Positions 17,201 to 24,995 of a stretch of 64,000 nt of DNA are shown here, one piece after another; positions within the stretch are counted from its first letter, which is position 1, and each line of letters starts with the position of its first letter. The notes below the pieces were generated by a model, which was not told the origin of the DNA, did no database searches, and saw only the letters and a list, made by a program, of their open reading frames with translations. Source of the stretch: Actinoplanes italicus (GTDB lineage: Bacteria; Actinomycetota; Actinomycetes; Mycobacteriales; Micromonosporaceae); the NCBI RefSeq assembly GCF_003001815.1, contig NZ_PVMZ01000027.1, forward strand, positions 62,001-126,000, written 5' to 3'. The position numbers and the translations under genes were made by a program.

Positions 17201-19143
17201 CGGTGCTGTTCGAGCTGTTCGGCGGCCCGGGTGAAGGAGCGGGCCAGCTCGTCGGCGTCGGTGGCGGTGAGGGTGCCGAGGTCGACCGGTGCGTGCAGGT
17301 CTTCCACGGAGGGAACCTCGGGGAGGTCGCCGGGGTCCGGCAGCACGGTCCAGGGCACCCCGGCGCGCTGTTTGACCGCCGTGGCGGCCCGGGCGGCGAC
17401 CGCGAGCTCGATACCGTGTCGTTCGGCGGCCTTGCGGATCGGGTCGAGGTCGGCGGCGGTGAGCCAGGAGTCGGGGACCTGCGCCGGCCGGGCGCCGGCG
17501 TGGTCGGCGAGCCTGGCCAGGACGTCCGCGCCGGACGGCCGGTGCAGCCCGAACACCCTGGCGGGCGCGTCGGCGGTCCGGGCGGTGCGGATCAGTGCGG
17601 CGAGGGCCTTCTCTGCGCGGCTCAGGGCAGGGTCGAGGGGCTCGCGGGTGGTGACGTCGCGCCACAGCAGGTCGGTGCTGCCGGACATGGCCCGCCACGA
17701 GCGGGACAGCTGGTCGGTGGCCTCGCGGATGCGGTGCACGATGTCGGGGGTGAGGTCGTCCGGGACGATCGCGGGAACCGGTGCGGCGGGCAGACCGGAC
17801 AGCACGGCACAGCGCCCGATGATCGTGTAGAGGCTGGCTCCGAAGGGCTGCCTGGTCTCGTTCATGGCGGCGGCGAAGGCGGTGAGCCGCTGGCGCGTCT
17901 CGCGCAGGGTGACACGGTCGACGGCCGGCGCCGCGGCGGGGGCCACCGGTTTCTCGTCGACGGCAGCGGCCAGCAGGGTCGCGACCTCTCGCCGGCCGGC
18001 CTTCTGACCGTGCAGTTCCAGCAGGTACCGGTCGAGTCCCACCTCGGCGAGCCGGTTGCGGACCACGTCGAGCGCGGCCACCTTCTCGGAGACGAACAGC
18101 ACCCGTTTGCCGGCGTGCAGCAGCGCCCCGATCATGTTGGCGACGGTCTGCGACTTGCCGGTGCCGGGCGGGCCGTCCATCACGAAGCTGTGCCCGGCCA
18201 GCGCCGCGGCGACGCAGGCTCGCTGGGACGAGTCGGCGTCGAGGACCAGCGGCACGTCCTCGGGTGGCGCGAGCCGGTCCACGTCCTCGGGCCGGATCGG
18301 GGTGAACCGGAACTGGCCGGTCTGGCGCCGCTGGTCGGTGACGGCGAGGGCGCGCACGACCGGGTGCGCCAGGATGCGTTCCTCGTTGTCCTGCAGGTCC
18401 CGGTAGATCGCCTCCTTGTGGAAGGTGAGGCAGGCGAGGATCACGGCGGGTTCGATGTGCCATCCGTGCCGGCGGGCGACGGTGTCGGCGAAGTCGGTCC
18501 AGAACCGGGACACGTCGAGGTCGGCGCCCGGGTCCGGCGCCGGAACGCTGATGCCGCTCTGACGCAGCCGCAGGGCGAGGGCGGGGTTGAACACCGGGTC
18601 GGCGTCGCGCAGCCGCAGTTCGGGCGGCTCGCCCTGCTCGCCGGTGACGAGCTCGACCGGAAGCAGCAGCAGCGGGCTGGCGTAGCTGGCGAACTCACTC
18701 TCCGGGTCCTCGGCGTCCTCGGCGAGGCGCCAGTGCAGCAGCCCGAGGGCGAGGTGCAGCACGGCGACGCCGCGGTCGAGGTGTTCCTGCTGCGCGCGGC
18801 GCATCATCCGCCGGAGCAGCGGTCCGAGGGAGCGTTGCGAAAGTTCGGTCCGGAAGGCGGTGGCCTGCTGGCCTTCACCGCCGTCCGGGCCGGTCAGGGT
18901 GCACTGGCCGCCGCGGGTCAGCGCGTTGACCACCTGGTCGGCGTCCGGCGAGGTGATCGCGAGCAGGTCGCCGCCACCCCCGGTGAAGTTGATCAGCCGG
19001 TTGTTGTCGCCGAGGTCGATCAGGCTGTCGCGCCAGGCCCGCACGGCCGCGTGCACCCCGGCCCGTGCCGGTCCCGGCTCGGGCCGGTCGTCGTCCCGCC
19101 GGGTTCCCATGATCCTGATTGCAGCAGAACGAAACCCTTTCAT
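14263..19143 (-). CDS. DUF4011-type superfamily 1 helicase with C-terminal Vsr-like domain
   Basis: A 1626-aa protein. The N-terminus (about 30-250) carries the DUF4011 signature (WRDSLIDLGDNNRLINF). Helicase motifs follow: Walker A GPPGTGKSQT near residue 320, Walker B DEASQVTPAEA near 1198, GDDRQLPPTSFF, QGDERDVMIFSIGYG near 1394 and NVAITRARRRVEI. A long coiled or helical insertion separates Walker A and B. The C-terminus (about 1485-1590) matches the Vsr/MTES_1575-like endonuclease fold (TRDRDRLNDQVLIGLGWRLHR). However, the usual acidic residue of the GVECDG motif is Arg here (GVRCDG), so nuclease activity is doubtful. The architecture is that of Hhe-type candidate antiphage proteins (DUF4011-helicase-Vsr). 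The ATG at 19143 shares ATGA with the stop of the upstream gene. Confidence 0.9.
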   Translation of the reverse strand: MKGFRSAAIRIMGTRRDDDRPEPGPARAGVHAAVRAWRDSLIDLGDNNRLINFTGGGGDLLAITSPDADQVVNALTRGGQCTLTGPDGGEGQQATAFRTELSQRSLGPLLRRMMRRAQQEHLDRGVAVLHLALGLLHWRLAEDAEDPESEFASYASPLLLLPVELVTGEQGEPPELRLRDADPVFNPALALRLRQSGISVPAPDPGADLDVSRFWTDFADTVARRHGWHIEPAVILACLTFHKEAIYRDLQDNEERILAHPVVRALAVTDQRRQTGQFRFTPIRPEDVDRLAPPEDVPLVLDADSSQRACVAAALAGHSFVMDGPPGTGKSQTVANMIGALLHAGKRVLFVSEKVAALDVVRNRLAEVGLDRYLLELHGQKAGRREVATLLAAAVDEKPVAPAAAPAVDRVTLRETRQRLTAFAAAMNETRQPFGASLYTIIGRCAVLSGLPAAPVPAIVPDDLTPDIVHRIREATDQLSRSWRAMSGSTDLLWRDVTTREPLDPALSRAEKALAALIRTARTADAPARVFGLHRPSGADVLARLADHAGARPAQVPDSWLTAADLDPIRKAAERHGIELAVAARAATAVKQRAGVPWTVLPDPGDLPEVPSVEDLHAPVDLGTLTATDADELARSFTRAAEQLEQHRRAVDRVTTRLGLPPVTTIRDISRVATVVELGDRPHKPERFWFRPGTLTAVQTGASVLRRALEVLVGAEIQARPYFSEAILAQPVEELAERFTNVHRGWRKLTAAYRHDKRQVAGFVLPSAYLGDAINRLGTAVAWKRALQDLAAAEHSYATSLGRYWQGRGTDFAALDDAIAVAATALTAVPPGGQEAVLGYLCAPENDPAPIQVVTEARDALLRWQATLRPAPSPAARPELVTGTIDDAVAWLTAHSAALHAAAETVRAYDAATGRSLDYAETVRLAELRAAAQHAEEAAADRTEEMPEVDPATLTATVTWAETARDLAGGPLTEEQAAALGDLRPIPGLADRAREWAEASQAVLAGFTATRQAGLREHFDDYRRAGAVLRQLRDDSSGQEEWFACVDARDVLTTYGLDAAVEFCADQRLDRAEVPRVLERALLHGWVDAVVRTDDRLRPWRGEDRDRLIAEFRQADENLALLAAREITAAIEARRPAADSTAAGLLRREAMKSDRQLPVRDLIANARDAVLSVRPCVLASPLTVSQSLPPDVVFDTVIFDEASQVTPAEAVNCIYRGRSLITAGDDRQLPPTSFFDRSFSAVGQDSEVLDYQSVLELSKACGAFLGMSLTWHYRSRHQALVEFANEAFYQGRLNTFPAPVDGGPDTGVEMFPVAGVYRRAGGRDNPVEAARVAERIVHHFTARPGSTLGVVTFSVTQAEAIERALEKITDRPQALEQAITDDRLHGLFVKSLESVQGDERDVMIFSIGYGYDESGRISANFGALNRPNGWRRLNVAITRARRRVEIVTSILARDIPESDNEGVRQLAAYLDYVQHESGRDGADPSGTTSEFVTSVLETVRSWGYPAQAGLGAAGGRVDIAVRHPDDPAGDYLLGVRCDGPAYRDCPATRDRDRLNDQVLIGLGWRLHRAWALAWYRDRAVEEQRLKAALDRAAAAHRGRTGAVEAATFDRAPNSRPRVLRAEPARK

Positions 19144-20993
19144 GCTGGAGATTCGGCTTCTTCGCCTTTGTCGTATTCGTGGTGGACCCTTGTGGCGGCG
19201 TTCGCCGGGCGGTGATACCCGGGTGGGGGCAGGTGGCAGGTTTCGGCCAGGCGGTTGATGAGCACCCCGGTGTCGGCCGCCGGCTGGATCAGGTGGAGTT
19301 CGGCCGGGCCGAGCGGCGGGACCTCCACGTGCGAGATCAGCGGATGGAAGGGCCGCCGGTCGGTTTCGCCGACACCGAACAGTGTCTCGGCCAGCTTCTC
19401 GCCTTGACGCAGACCGGTGTGGACGATCTGCACGGACTTACGGGACAGCGCGACCATCTGCCTCGCCACCTCGGCGATGCGGACCGGGGCGCCCATCTCC
19501 AGGACCAGGGCCTCGCCGTCGGTGCCGATGGCCGCGGCCTGGATGACCAGGCTGACCGCCTCCTGGGTGGTCATGAAGTAGCGGGTCACGTCGGGATGGG
19601 TCACCGTGACCGGCCCGCCGTCGGCGATCTGGCTGCTGAACGTGGTGAAGACCGAGCCGCGGCTGCCCAGGACGTTGCCGAAGCGGACACTCAGGAACGT
19701 TCCTCCGCTGCGCCGGGCTGTCCATGCCGTCAGGCGTTCGGTGATGCGCTTGGAGTAGCCGAGCACGCTGGACGGGTCCGCCGCCTTGTCGGTGGAGATG
19801 TTGACGAACCGTTCCACGGAGTCGGCGGCCTCCAGGACGTTGAGCGTGCCGAGCACGTTGGTCTTGACCGCCTCGGCCGGGTACTTCTGCAGCAGCGCGA
19901 GGTGCTTGAGGGCGGCCGCGTGGAAGACCACCTGCGGGCGCCGCTCCTGGAAGATCTCCCGGATGCGCCTGCCGTCGCGGACGTCGGCCAGGATCACCGA
20001 CGGGTCGTCCAGGCGGGCCCGCGGGTCGATCGACAGCTGCACGGCGAGCAGGGACGTCTCGTCGCGGTCCAGCATCATCAGTTCGGCGGGCCGGAAGTGG
20101 TGGATCTGCCGGCACAGTTCCGATCCGATCGATCCGCCCGCACCGGTCACCAGGACCCGCTTGCCGGTCAGGTAGCCGCCGATCGTGCTCAGGTCCATGT
20201 CGATCTGGTGGCGTCCCAGCAGGTCGGTGACCTGGACCTCGCGGATGTCACCGACCTCCACGGGCTGCTCCATCAGCTCGCTGACCGACGGCACCACCTT
20301 GAACGCGGCGCCGGCGGCGAGCGTGAGGTCACGGATCTCGCGGACCAGGACCGCGTCGGCGTTGGCGACCGCGAAGATCAGCAGCTCGGCGCCGGTGCCG
20401 GCGAGCGCCCGAGCGATGTCGTCCCGGCCGCCCAGCACGGGAACGCCCTGCAGGCGCAGACGGCGCTTGCCCGGGTCGTCGTCGAGCAGCCCGGCGGGCA
20501 GGTAGCGGCCTTTCGGGTCGTGCAGCATCGAGTCGAGCAGCACGGCCGCCGCCGAGCCCGCGCCGAACAGGACGACGGGAGCGGCGGTGCGGTGGTCCGG
20601 GCGCAGCCGGCGGATCAGGCGGGCCCGCCAGGCGTAGCGGATGCCGAGCATCAGGGCCAGCGCCGCGGTGGCACCGATGGCGGGGACACCGACCGGCACC
20701 GGCGGCCGGGACATGATCACGACCGTGGCGGTCAGCAGGCATCCGACCATGGTGGTGGTGATGGCGACCGCGTTGGCCTCTTCGAAGCTGGCGAAGCGGT
20801 AGATCCCCACGATGCGCTGCCGGGCACGGTCGAGGACGGCGTGCAGGAGCGCGGCGGCACCGATCATGGCCGTGGCGCCGATCAGAGGGCGGTGGCCCGG
20901 GGCGAAGTCATACCTGGTGAGGACGGCGGCGAACAGGCCAATCACCCAGGCGGCGCCGTCCACGAGTAGCGGCAGCAGGCGAGCGCCCCTCAT
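19140..20993 (-). CDS. Membrane nucleotide-sugar 4,6-dehydratase (CapD/FlaA1/PglF-like)
   Basis: A 617-aa enzyme of the polysaccharide-biosynthesis CapD family. Four transmembrane helices occupy about 5-115. A CoA-binding-like Rossmann region (VVLFGAGSAAAVLL) and an extended SDR domain follow, with NAD motif GAGGSIGSE near 285 and ISTDKA...SVLGYSK carrying the catalytic Lys. Family members convert UDP-GlcNAc to its 4-keto-6-deoxy form, the first step of bacillosamine-type sugars. The remaining steps have candidates at 26.2-28.6 kb. It is divergent from the Wzz-like gene and overlaps the helicase gene by four bases. Confidence 0.88.
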   Translation of the reverse strand: MRGARLLPLLVDGAAWVIGLFAAVLTRYDFAPGHRPLIGATAMIGAAALLHAVLDRARQRIVGIYRFASFEEANAVAITTTMVGCLLTATVVIMSRPPVPVGVPAIGATAALALMLGIRYAWRARLIRRLRPDHRTAAPVVLFGAGSAAAVLLDSMLHDPKGRYLPAGLLDDDPGKRRLRLQGVPVLGGRDDIARALAGTGAELLIFAVANADAVLVREIRDLTLAAGAAFKVVPSVSELMEQPVEVGDIREVQVTDLLGRHQIDMDLSTIGGYLTGKRVLVTGAGGSIGSELCRQIHHFRPAELMMLDRDETSLLAVQLSIDPRARLDDPSVILADVRDGRRIREIFQERRPQVVFHAAALKHLALLQKYPAEAVKTNVLGTLNVLEAADSVERFVNISTDKAADPSSVLGYSKRITERLTAWTARRSGGTFLSVRFGNVLGSRGSVFTTFSSQIADGGPVTVTHPDVTRYFMTTQEAVSLVIQAAAIGTDGEALVLEMGAPVRIAEVARQMVALSRKSVQIVHTGLRQGEKLAETLFGVGETDRRPFHPLISHVEVPPLGPAELHLIQPAADTGVLINRLAETCHLPPPGYHRPANAATRVHHEYDKGEEAESPA

Positions 20994-21108
20994 GTTAGGC
21001 AGCGTATCAGAATCTAAATCATGATAAATTTGTGTTCTCGGCTATTCGAGCTATACATCCTTTTTGACCCGTTAGCTTGGGCGGTAGTGAAGGTACGGGG
21101 AGGTCTGG
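20994..21108. promoter_or_regulatory. AT-rich divergent promoter region of the polysaccharide locus
   Basis: This 115-bp interval is markedly AT-rich (for example AATCTAAATCATGATAAATT at 21011-21030) in a GC-rich genome, as expected for divergent promoters. On the plus strand TTGTGT (21030-21035) and TATACA (21052-21057) are 16 bp apart. GGGGAGG (21097-21103) is the ribosome site for the GTG at 21109. Confidence 0.4.
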
Positions 21109-22488
21109 GTGGGCCTGCGCGAATACCTCCGTGTCGCCAGGCGGCACTGGTGGTTGCTGGCCGCCTCCGTGATGGCCGCCCTCGGCGTGGCGTTGATCAT
21201 CAACTTCAACACCACACCGAGGTACGCCGCCCGCGTCACGTTCTTCTTCTCGACACCGATCGCCGGCGCCTCGGACCTCTACCCCGCCAGCATGTTCAAT
21301 GTCAGCCGCCTGGCCACCTACGCGAAGCTGCTCACCAGCGACGAGGTCGCCACCCCGATCGCCGGGACACCCGGCGTCGACCTGAACCCGGAGGAGGTCC
21401 GCGAGGCGATCGCCGCCGAGACGGTCGCCGACACGGTGATGATGGAGGTCAGCGTCGAGGACCGGGACCGCAACCGGGCCCTGCTGCTGCTCACCCGGAT
21501 CGCCCGCCGCTTCACCACCGCCGTCGAGGAACTGGAGCGGCCCACACCGTCCCAGCCGTCGACCGTCAAGGTCACCGTCGTCTCCGGCCCCGCCCTCGAC
21601 GAGGATCCGGTCTCACCCAACGTGCTCAACAACCTCGCCCTCGCCGCGGTCGTCGGCCTGGTCGTCGGCGCCGTCGGCTCGGTCGGCCGGGAGATCTCCG
21701 ACCACACCGTCCGCACCGCGGAGGCCCTGCAGATCCTCGCCTCCGCGCCGGTGCTGGCCCGGGTGCCGATGGACCCCGGCGGGCCGTTCGTCTCGCCGAG
21801 CGCCTCGCCACGCACCGAGGCGCTGCGCGGTATCCGCACCCAGGTGCAGTGCGCCGCCGCCGCCGGCTCGGTGAAGACCCTGGCCGTGACCAGCGCGGTG
21901 CCCGGCGAGGGCAGATCGGCCACCGCCTGCGGGCTGGCGCTGCTGTTCGCCGAGGCCGGCCAGCGAGTCCTCGTCGTCGACGCCGAACTGCGCCACCCCC
22001 GGCTCGCCGCGTTCCTCGGCCGGGAGGATCAGGCCGGGCTGAGCACGATCCTGGACGGCACCGCGGTACTGGAGCAGGTGCTGCAGCCGTGGGGCGCCGG
22101 CCTGTGGCTGCTGCCGAGCGGCCGGACCCCGCCCAATCCCAGCGAGCTGCTCAGCTCACCGCGGATGACCGAGCTGGTCGACGAGGCGCGCAAGAAGTTC
22201 GACGTGGTGATCTTCGACTGCCCGCCGCTGCTGCCCGTCACCGACGCCGGCGTCGTGGCCGCCCGCACGGACGGCACACTACTCGTCGTACGAGCCCGCA
22301 AGACGACGTCGGCGCAGGTCACCGCTGCGGCCCGGGTCCTGCACGCGGTCAACGCGACACTGCTGGGCTGCGTGCTGAACATGGTCGCCACCAAGGGCCC
22401 GGACGCCGTGCCCAACTACGACACCTACCTGTCGGGCCCGAAACGGCCGCGAGGCGACCAGGGCCGCTGGAAGCAGCAGGCCGCGTGA
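21109..22488 (+). CDS. Wzz/CpsD-type chain-length regulator with ATPase (BY-kinase-like) domain
   Basis: A 459-aa protein starting at GTG 21109. The N-terminal Wzz domain has transmembrane helices at about 15-33 and 175-193. The cytoplasmic part is a P-loop ATPase of the bacterial tyrosine-kinase family: Walker A SAVPGEGRSATA (262-273), Walker A' VLVVDAELRHP and Walker B VVIFDCPP. The essential Walker A lysine is replaced by R269, encoded by the rare codon AGA. The C-terminal tyrosine cluster is reduced to YDTY. Kinase activity is therefore uncertain; a structural role in polymer length control remains likely. It leads the wzx-wzy operon. Confidence 0.87.
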   Translation: MGLREYLRVARRHWWLLAASVMAALGVALIINFNTTPRYAARVTFFFSTPIAGASDLYPASMFNVSRLATYAKLLTSDEVATPIAGTPGVDLNPEEVREAIAAETVADTVMMEVSVEDRDRNRALLLLTRIARRFTTAVEELERPTPSQPSTVKVTVVSGPALDEDPVSPNVLNNLALAAVVGLVVGAVGSVGREISDHTVRTAEALQILASAPVLARVPMDPGGPFVSPSASPRTEALRGIRTQVQCAAAAGSVKTLAVTSAVPGEGRSATACGLALLFAEAGQRVLVVDAELRHPRLAAFLGREDQAGLSTILDGTAVLEQVLQPWGAGLWLLPSGRTPPNPSELLSSPRMTELVDEARKKFDVVIFDCPPLLPVTDAGVVAARTDGTLLVVRARKTTSAQVTAAARVLHAVNATLLGCVLNMVATKGPDAVPNYDTYLSGPKRPRGDQGRWKQQAA

Positions 22489-22515
22489 TGACCTGCCACC
22501 CATCCCAGCCACCGC

Positions 22516-23805
22516 ATGCTCGGCGGTAACCATCTCCGGCTCCGATCACTGCTGCGACTCGTGCCCGCAGCCGTGCGACGCGACTATGTCGCCACCCTGG
22601 TCGTCCAGAACTTCGTCCTCGCCGTGGGACTGCTGCTGTTCCACCTCGTCGCCCGGCGCGGCAGCGTCGACGGCTTCACGTTCTACCAGATCGCCCGCAG
22701 CGCGGTGAGCACGCTCCAGCCGGCTCTGCTGCTGGGACTCGGCGTCGGCCTGTACCGCTACCTGCCCCGCGCCGAGCACACCGGCCGCCGGCTCGCCCGG
22801 CACGCGCTCTACATCGAGGCCGCCGCCGTCACCGCGGTCACACTGGCCGCCATCGCGGCCGGAGACGACATCGCCGCGGTGCTCGGACTGCCCGGTGGGC
22901 AGTCCGCGGTGACCGCCGTCCTGATCATGCTCGCAGGCAACTGCCTGTGCACCGTCTCGCTGGCCGCGCTGCGCGGAAGCCAGCAGGTCATCGACTCGAA
23001 CCTGGCGCTCGGGCTCGGATTCGGACTGATCCCACTGTTCGCGTTCGCGCTGACCGAGAAGATCGAGGACTTCCTGGTCTTCCAAGGCATCGGGGCCGCA
23101 CTGGTCGGCGTGTGGGGCACGCTGGTGGTCCGGCCGGCGCCGGTCACGGCCGCCGCGGTACCGGAACCCGGCATCAAGACCCTGATCGCGTACGGCGTAC
23201 GCAGGATGCCCGGGGAACTGGCCCTGCCCGCGCTCTACACCGTCCCCACCCTGGCGGTGGCCGTGACGATGCCCGGCAGCGGCGAAGCCGGATACGTCGG
23301 ATTCACCACCTCGGCCGTCACCCTGATCTGCTCGATGTTCGCCATGCTCACGCCGGTCCTGATGCCCCGGCTCAGCCGGCTGTTCCAGCGGCCCGAGGAA
23401 CAGGGCGGCGTACGGCAGCTGCTCGCCACCCTGCCCCTGCTGGCCGCCGTGGCCGCCGCCGTCCCCGCGATAGTGATCATGCTGTTCGCCCCGGCGATGA
23501 CCCGGGGATTCCTCGGCCCCGAGTTCTCCGCCGCGGTACCGGTACTACGGCTCGGCGTGCTGGCGTCGATCCCGCTCGCCATGTTCTACGCGGCGCGCCC
23601 GACGCTGGACACCCTGCTCGACGCCAAGGTCATGAGCCGGCTGCTGCTGGCCTGCCTCGGTGTGGAACTGGCCGCGACCGGCATCGGGACACTGTTCTTC
23701 ACCCCGCCGTACGCGGCCATGCTGGGACTGCTGGCGGCGGCGGTCACGCTGGGACTCAACGCCGCGGGGCTCAGCACGTACGCCCTGCGCCAGCAGCGGC
23801 GATGA
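22516..23805 (+). CDS. Wzx-type polysaccharide flippase
   Basis: A 429-aa protein with about 12 transmembrane helices of the MATE/PST lipid-linked-oligosaccharide flippase type. It would move undecaprenyl-linked repeat units across the membrane. It lies 27 bp after the Wzz-like gene and its TGA overlaps the ATG of the Wzy-like gene (ATGA at 23802-23805). Assignment rests on topology, length and context. Confidence 0.8.
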   Translation: MLGGNHLRLRSLLRLVPAAVRRDYVATLVVQNFVLAVGLLLFHLVARRGSVDGFTFYQIARSAVSTLQPALLLGLGVGLYRYLPRAEHTGRRLARHALYIEAAAVTAVTLAAIAAGDDIAAVLGLPGGQSAVTAVLIMLAGNCLCTVSLAALRGSQQVIDSNLALGLGFGLIPLFAFALTEKIEDFLVFQGIGAALVGVWGTLVVRPAPVTAAAVPEPGIKTLIAYGVRRMPGELALPALYTVPTLAVAVTMPGSGEAGYVGFTTSAVTLICSMFAMLTPVLMPRLSRLFQRPEEQGGVRQLLATLPLLAAVAAAVPAIVIMLFAPAMTRGFLGPEFSAAVPVLRLGVLASIPLAMFYAARPTLDTLLDAKVMSRLLLACLGVELAATGIGTLFFTPPYAAMLGLLAAAVTLGLNAAGLSTYALRQQRR

Positions 23806-24995
23806 ACACCACGGCAGCACCCCGGCCGGGGCTCGTCGTCCTGATGGCCTTCGTGGTGTCGCTCTCCGGCCGCTTCACCCTGGAACGGGTCGGCCTCGAC
23901 GTCCCCGTCGTCAACGACGTGCGCGTACCCCTGTTCCTGGTACTGCTGCTGGCCCTGGTCCTCGAGGCGCACCACATCGGCCCGCGCCCGGTCGAGGGCG
24001 GATTCGCCCTGCTCGGCATCCTGGCGCTGCTCGGCTACCAGGGCCTGTCGGTGCTGTGGGTGCCGCCTGGCACGGTCACCGGCCCGGCGGTGGGCGACCT
24101 GTGCGCGATCGCCGGCCTGCTACTGGTCTACTTCAACCTGGCCGCCTGGGACCGCGACCGGGTGACCGCCACGACCCTGAAACTGTTCCACGCCGCGGCC
24201 TGGGTCTACTTCCTGGCCGCCGCGTCCGGCCAGGGCCACTACTCCAACGGCCGCTGGGCGGCGCTCGGCGGCGGCCCGAACGTCTTCGTCCGCATCATGA
24301 TCCTCGGCGTGATCACCTCGCTCTACCTCTACCTCCGCAGCGGCGAGCGGCTGATCTGGCTCATGCCGATCCCGGCGTTCCTGTTCGGGGCGGTGGCCTC
24401 CGGCTCCCGGGGCGGCATCGTGGCACTGGCCGTCACCATCGCCGTCGCCCTGCTCGCCATCCGGCCCCGCATCGACCCGGAACGGATCGCCAAACCGCTC
24501 GCTCTGGTGGCGGTCGTCGGCACCGTCCTGGTGATCGTGGCCGGGCCGTCCATCGCCGGATACGTGCAGCAACGGTTCGTCGAGGCGACCATCGGGCAGG
24601 GGTACGCGTCGTCGCGTGACGTGCTGTTCCAGATGGCGTTACGGATCTTCCTGCAGCGGCCGATCCTCGGCACCGGCATCAACGGCTTCAACATCGTCAA
24701 CGACATGGGACTCGGCGAGCAGTACGTGCACAACCTGCCGCTGTCGATCGCGGCCGAGGGCGGGTTCACCGGACTCATGCTGCTGCTGGTGGCCTGGCTG
24801 GGCCTGTGGCACGGCTACACGGCAACACCAGCGGGCGAACGGAGCCTCGAGGCCCGCACGGCGGCCTACTGCGGCATCTTCATCGGTGCCACCAGCCTGT
24901 TCTCCGGCGACTACTACGACGCCCGGCTGATGTGGATCTTCCTGCTCCTGGCCGCGGTACGCCCCGCCCGCGACCCGGACACACCACCGCGGTGA
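23802..24995 (+). CDS. Wzy-type polymerase / O-antigen ligase family protein
   Basis: A 397-aa protein with about ten transmembrane helices and the O-antigen ligase/polymerase signature region ASSRDVLFQMALRIFLQRPILGTGINGF followed by HNLPLSIAAEGG, which form the periplasmic loop of WzyC-family enzymes. The start is ATG 23802, coupled to the flippase gene. Its last 82 bp overlap the convergent glycosyltransferase gene. Confidence 0.85.
   Translation: MNTTAAPRPGLVVLMAFVVSLSGRFTLERVGLDVPVVNDVRVPLFLVLLLALVLEAHHIGPRPVEGGFALLGILALLGYQGLSVLWVPPGTVTGPAVGDLCAIAGLLLVYFNLAAWDRDRVTATTLKLFHAAAWVYFLAAASGQGHYSNGRWAALGGGPNVFVRIMILGVITSLYLYLRSGERLIWLMPIPAFLFGAVASGSRGGIVALAVTIAVALLAIRPRIDPERIAKPLALVAVVGTVLVIVAGPSIAGYVQQRFVEATIGQGYASSRDVLFQMALRIFLQRPILGTGINGFNIVNDMGLGEQYVHNLPLSIAAEGGFTGLMLLLVAWLGLWHGYTATPAGERSLEARTAAYCGIFIGATSLFSGDYYDARLMWIFLLLAAVRPARDPDTPPR

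Noticed and set aside
15892..19215. An open frame of over 1100 codons opposite the helicase gene
   Set aside because: It is the mirror of a GC-rich coding strand, Gly/Arg/Val-rich and without any domain, while the opposite strand encodes a complete helicase with all motifs.
19119..20969. A 616-codon frame opposite the dehydratase gene
   Set aside because: Same shadow effect; the minus strand shows the full CapD-type enzyme.
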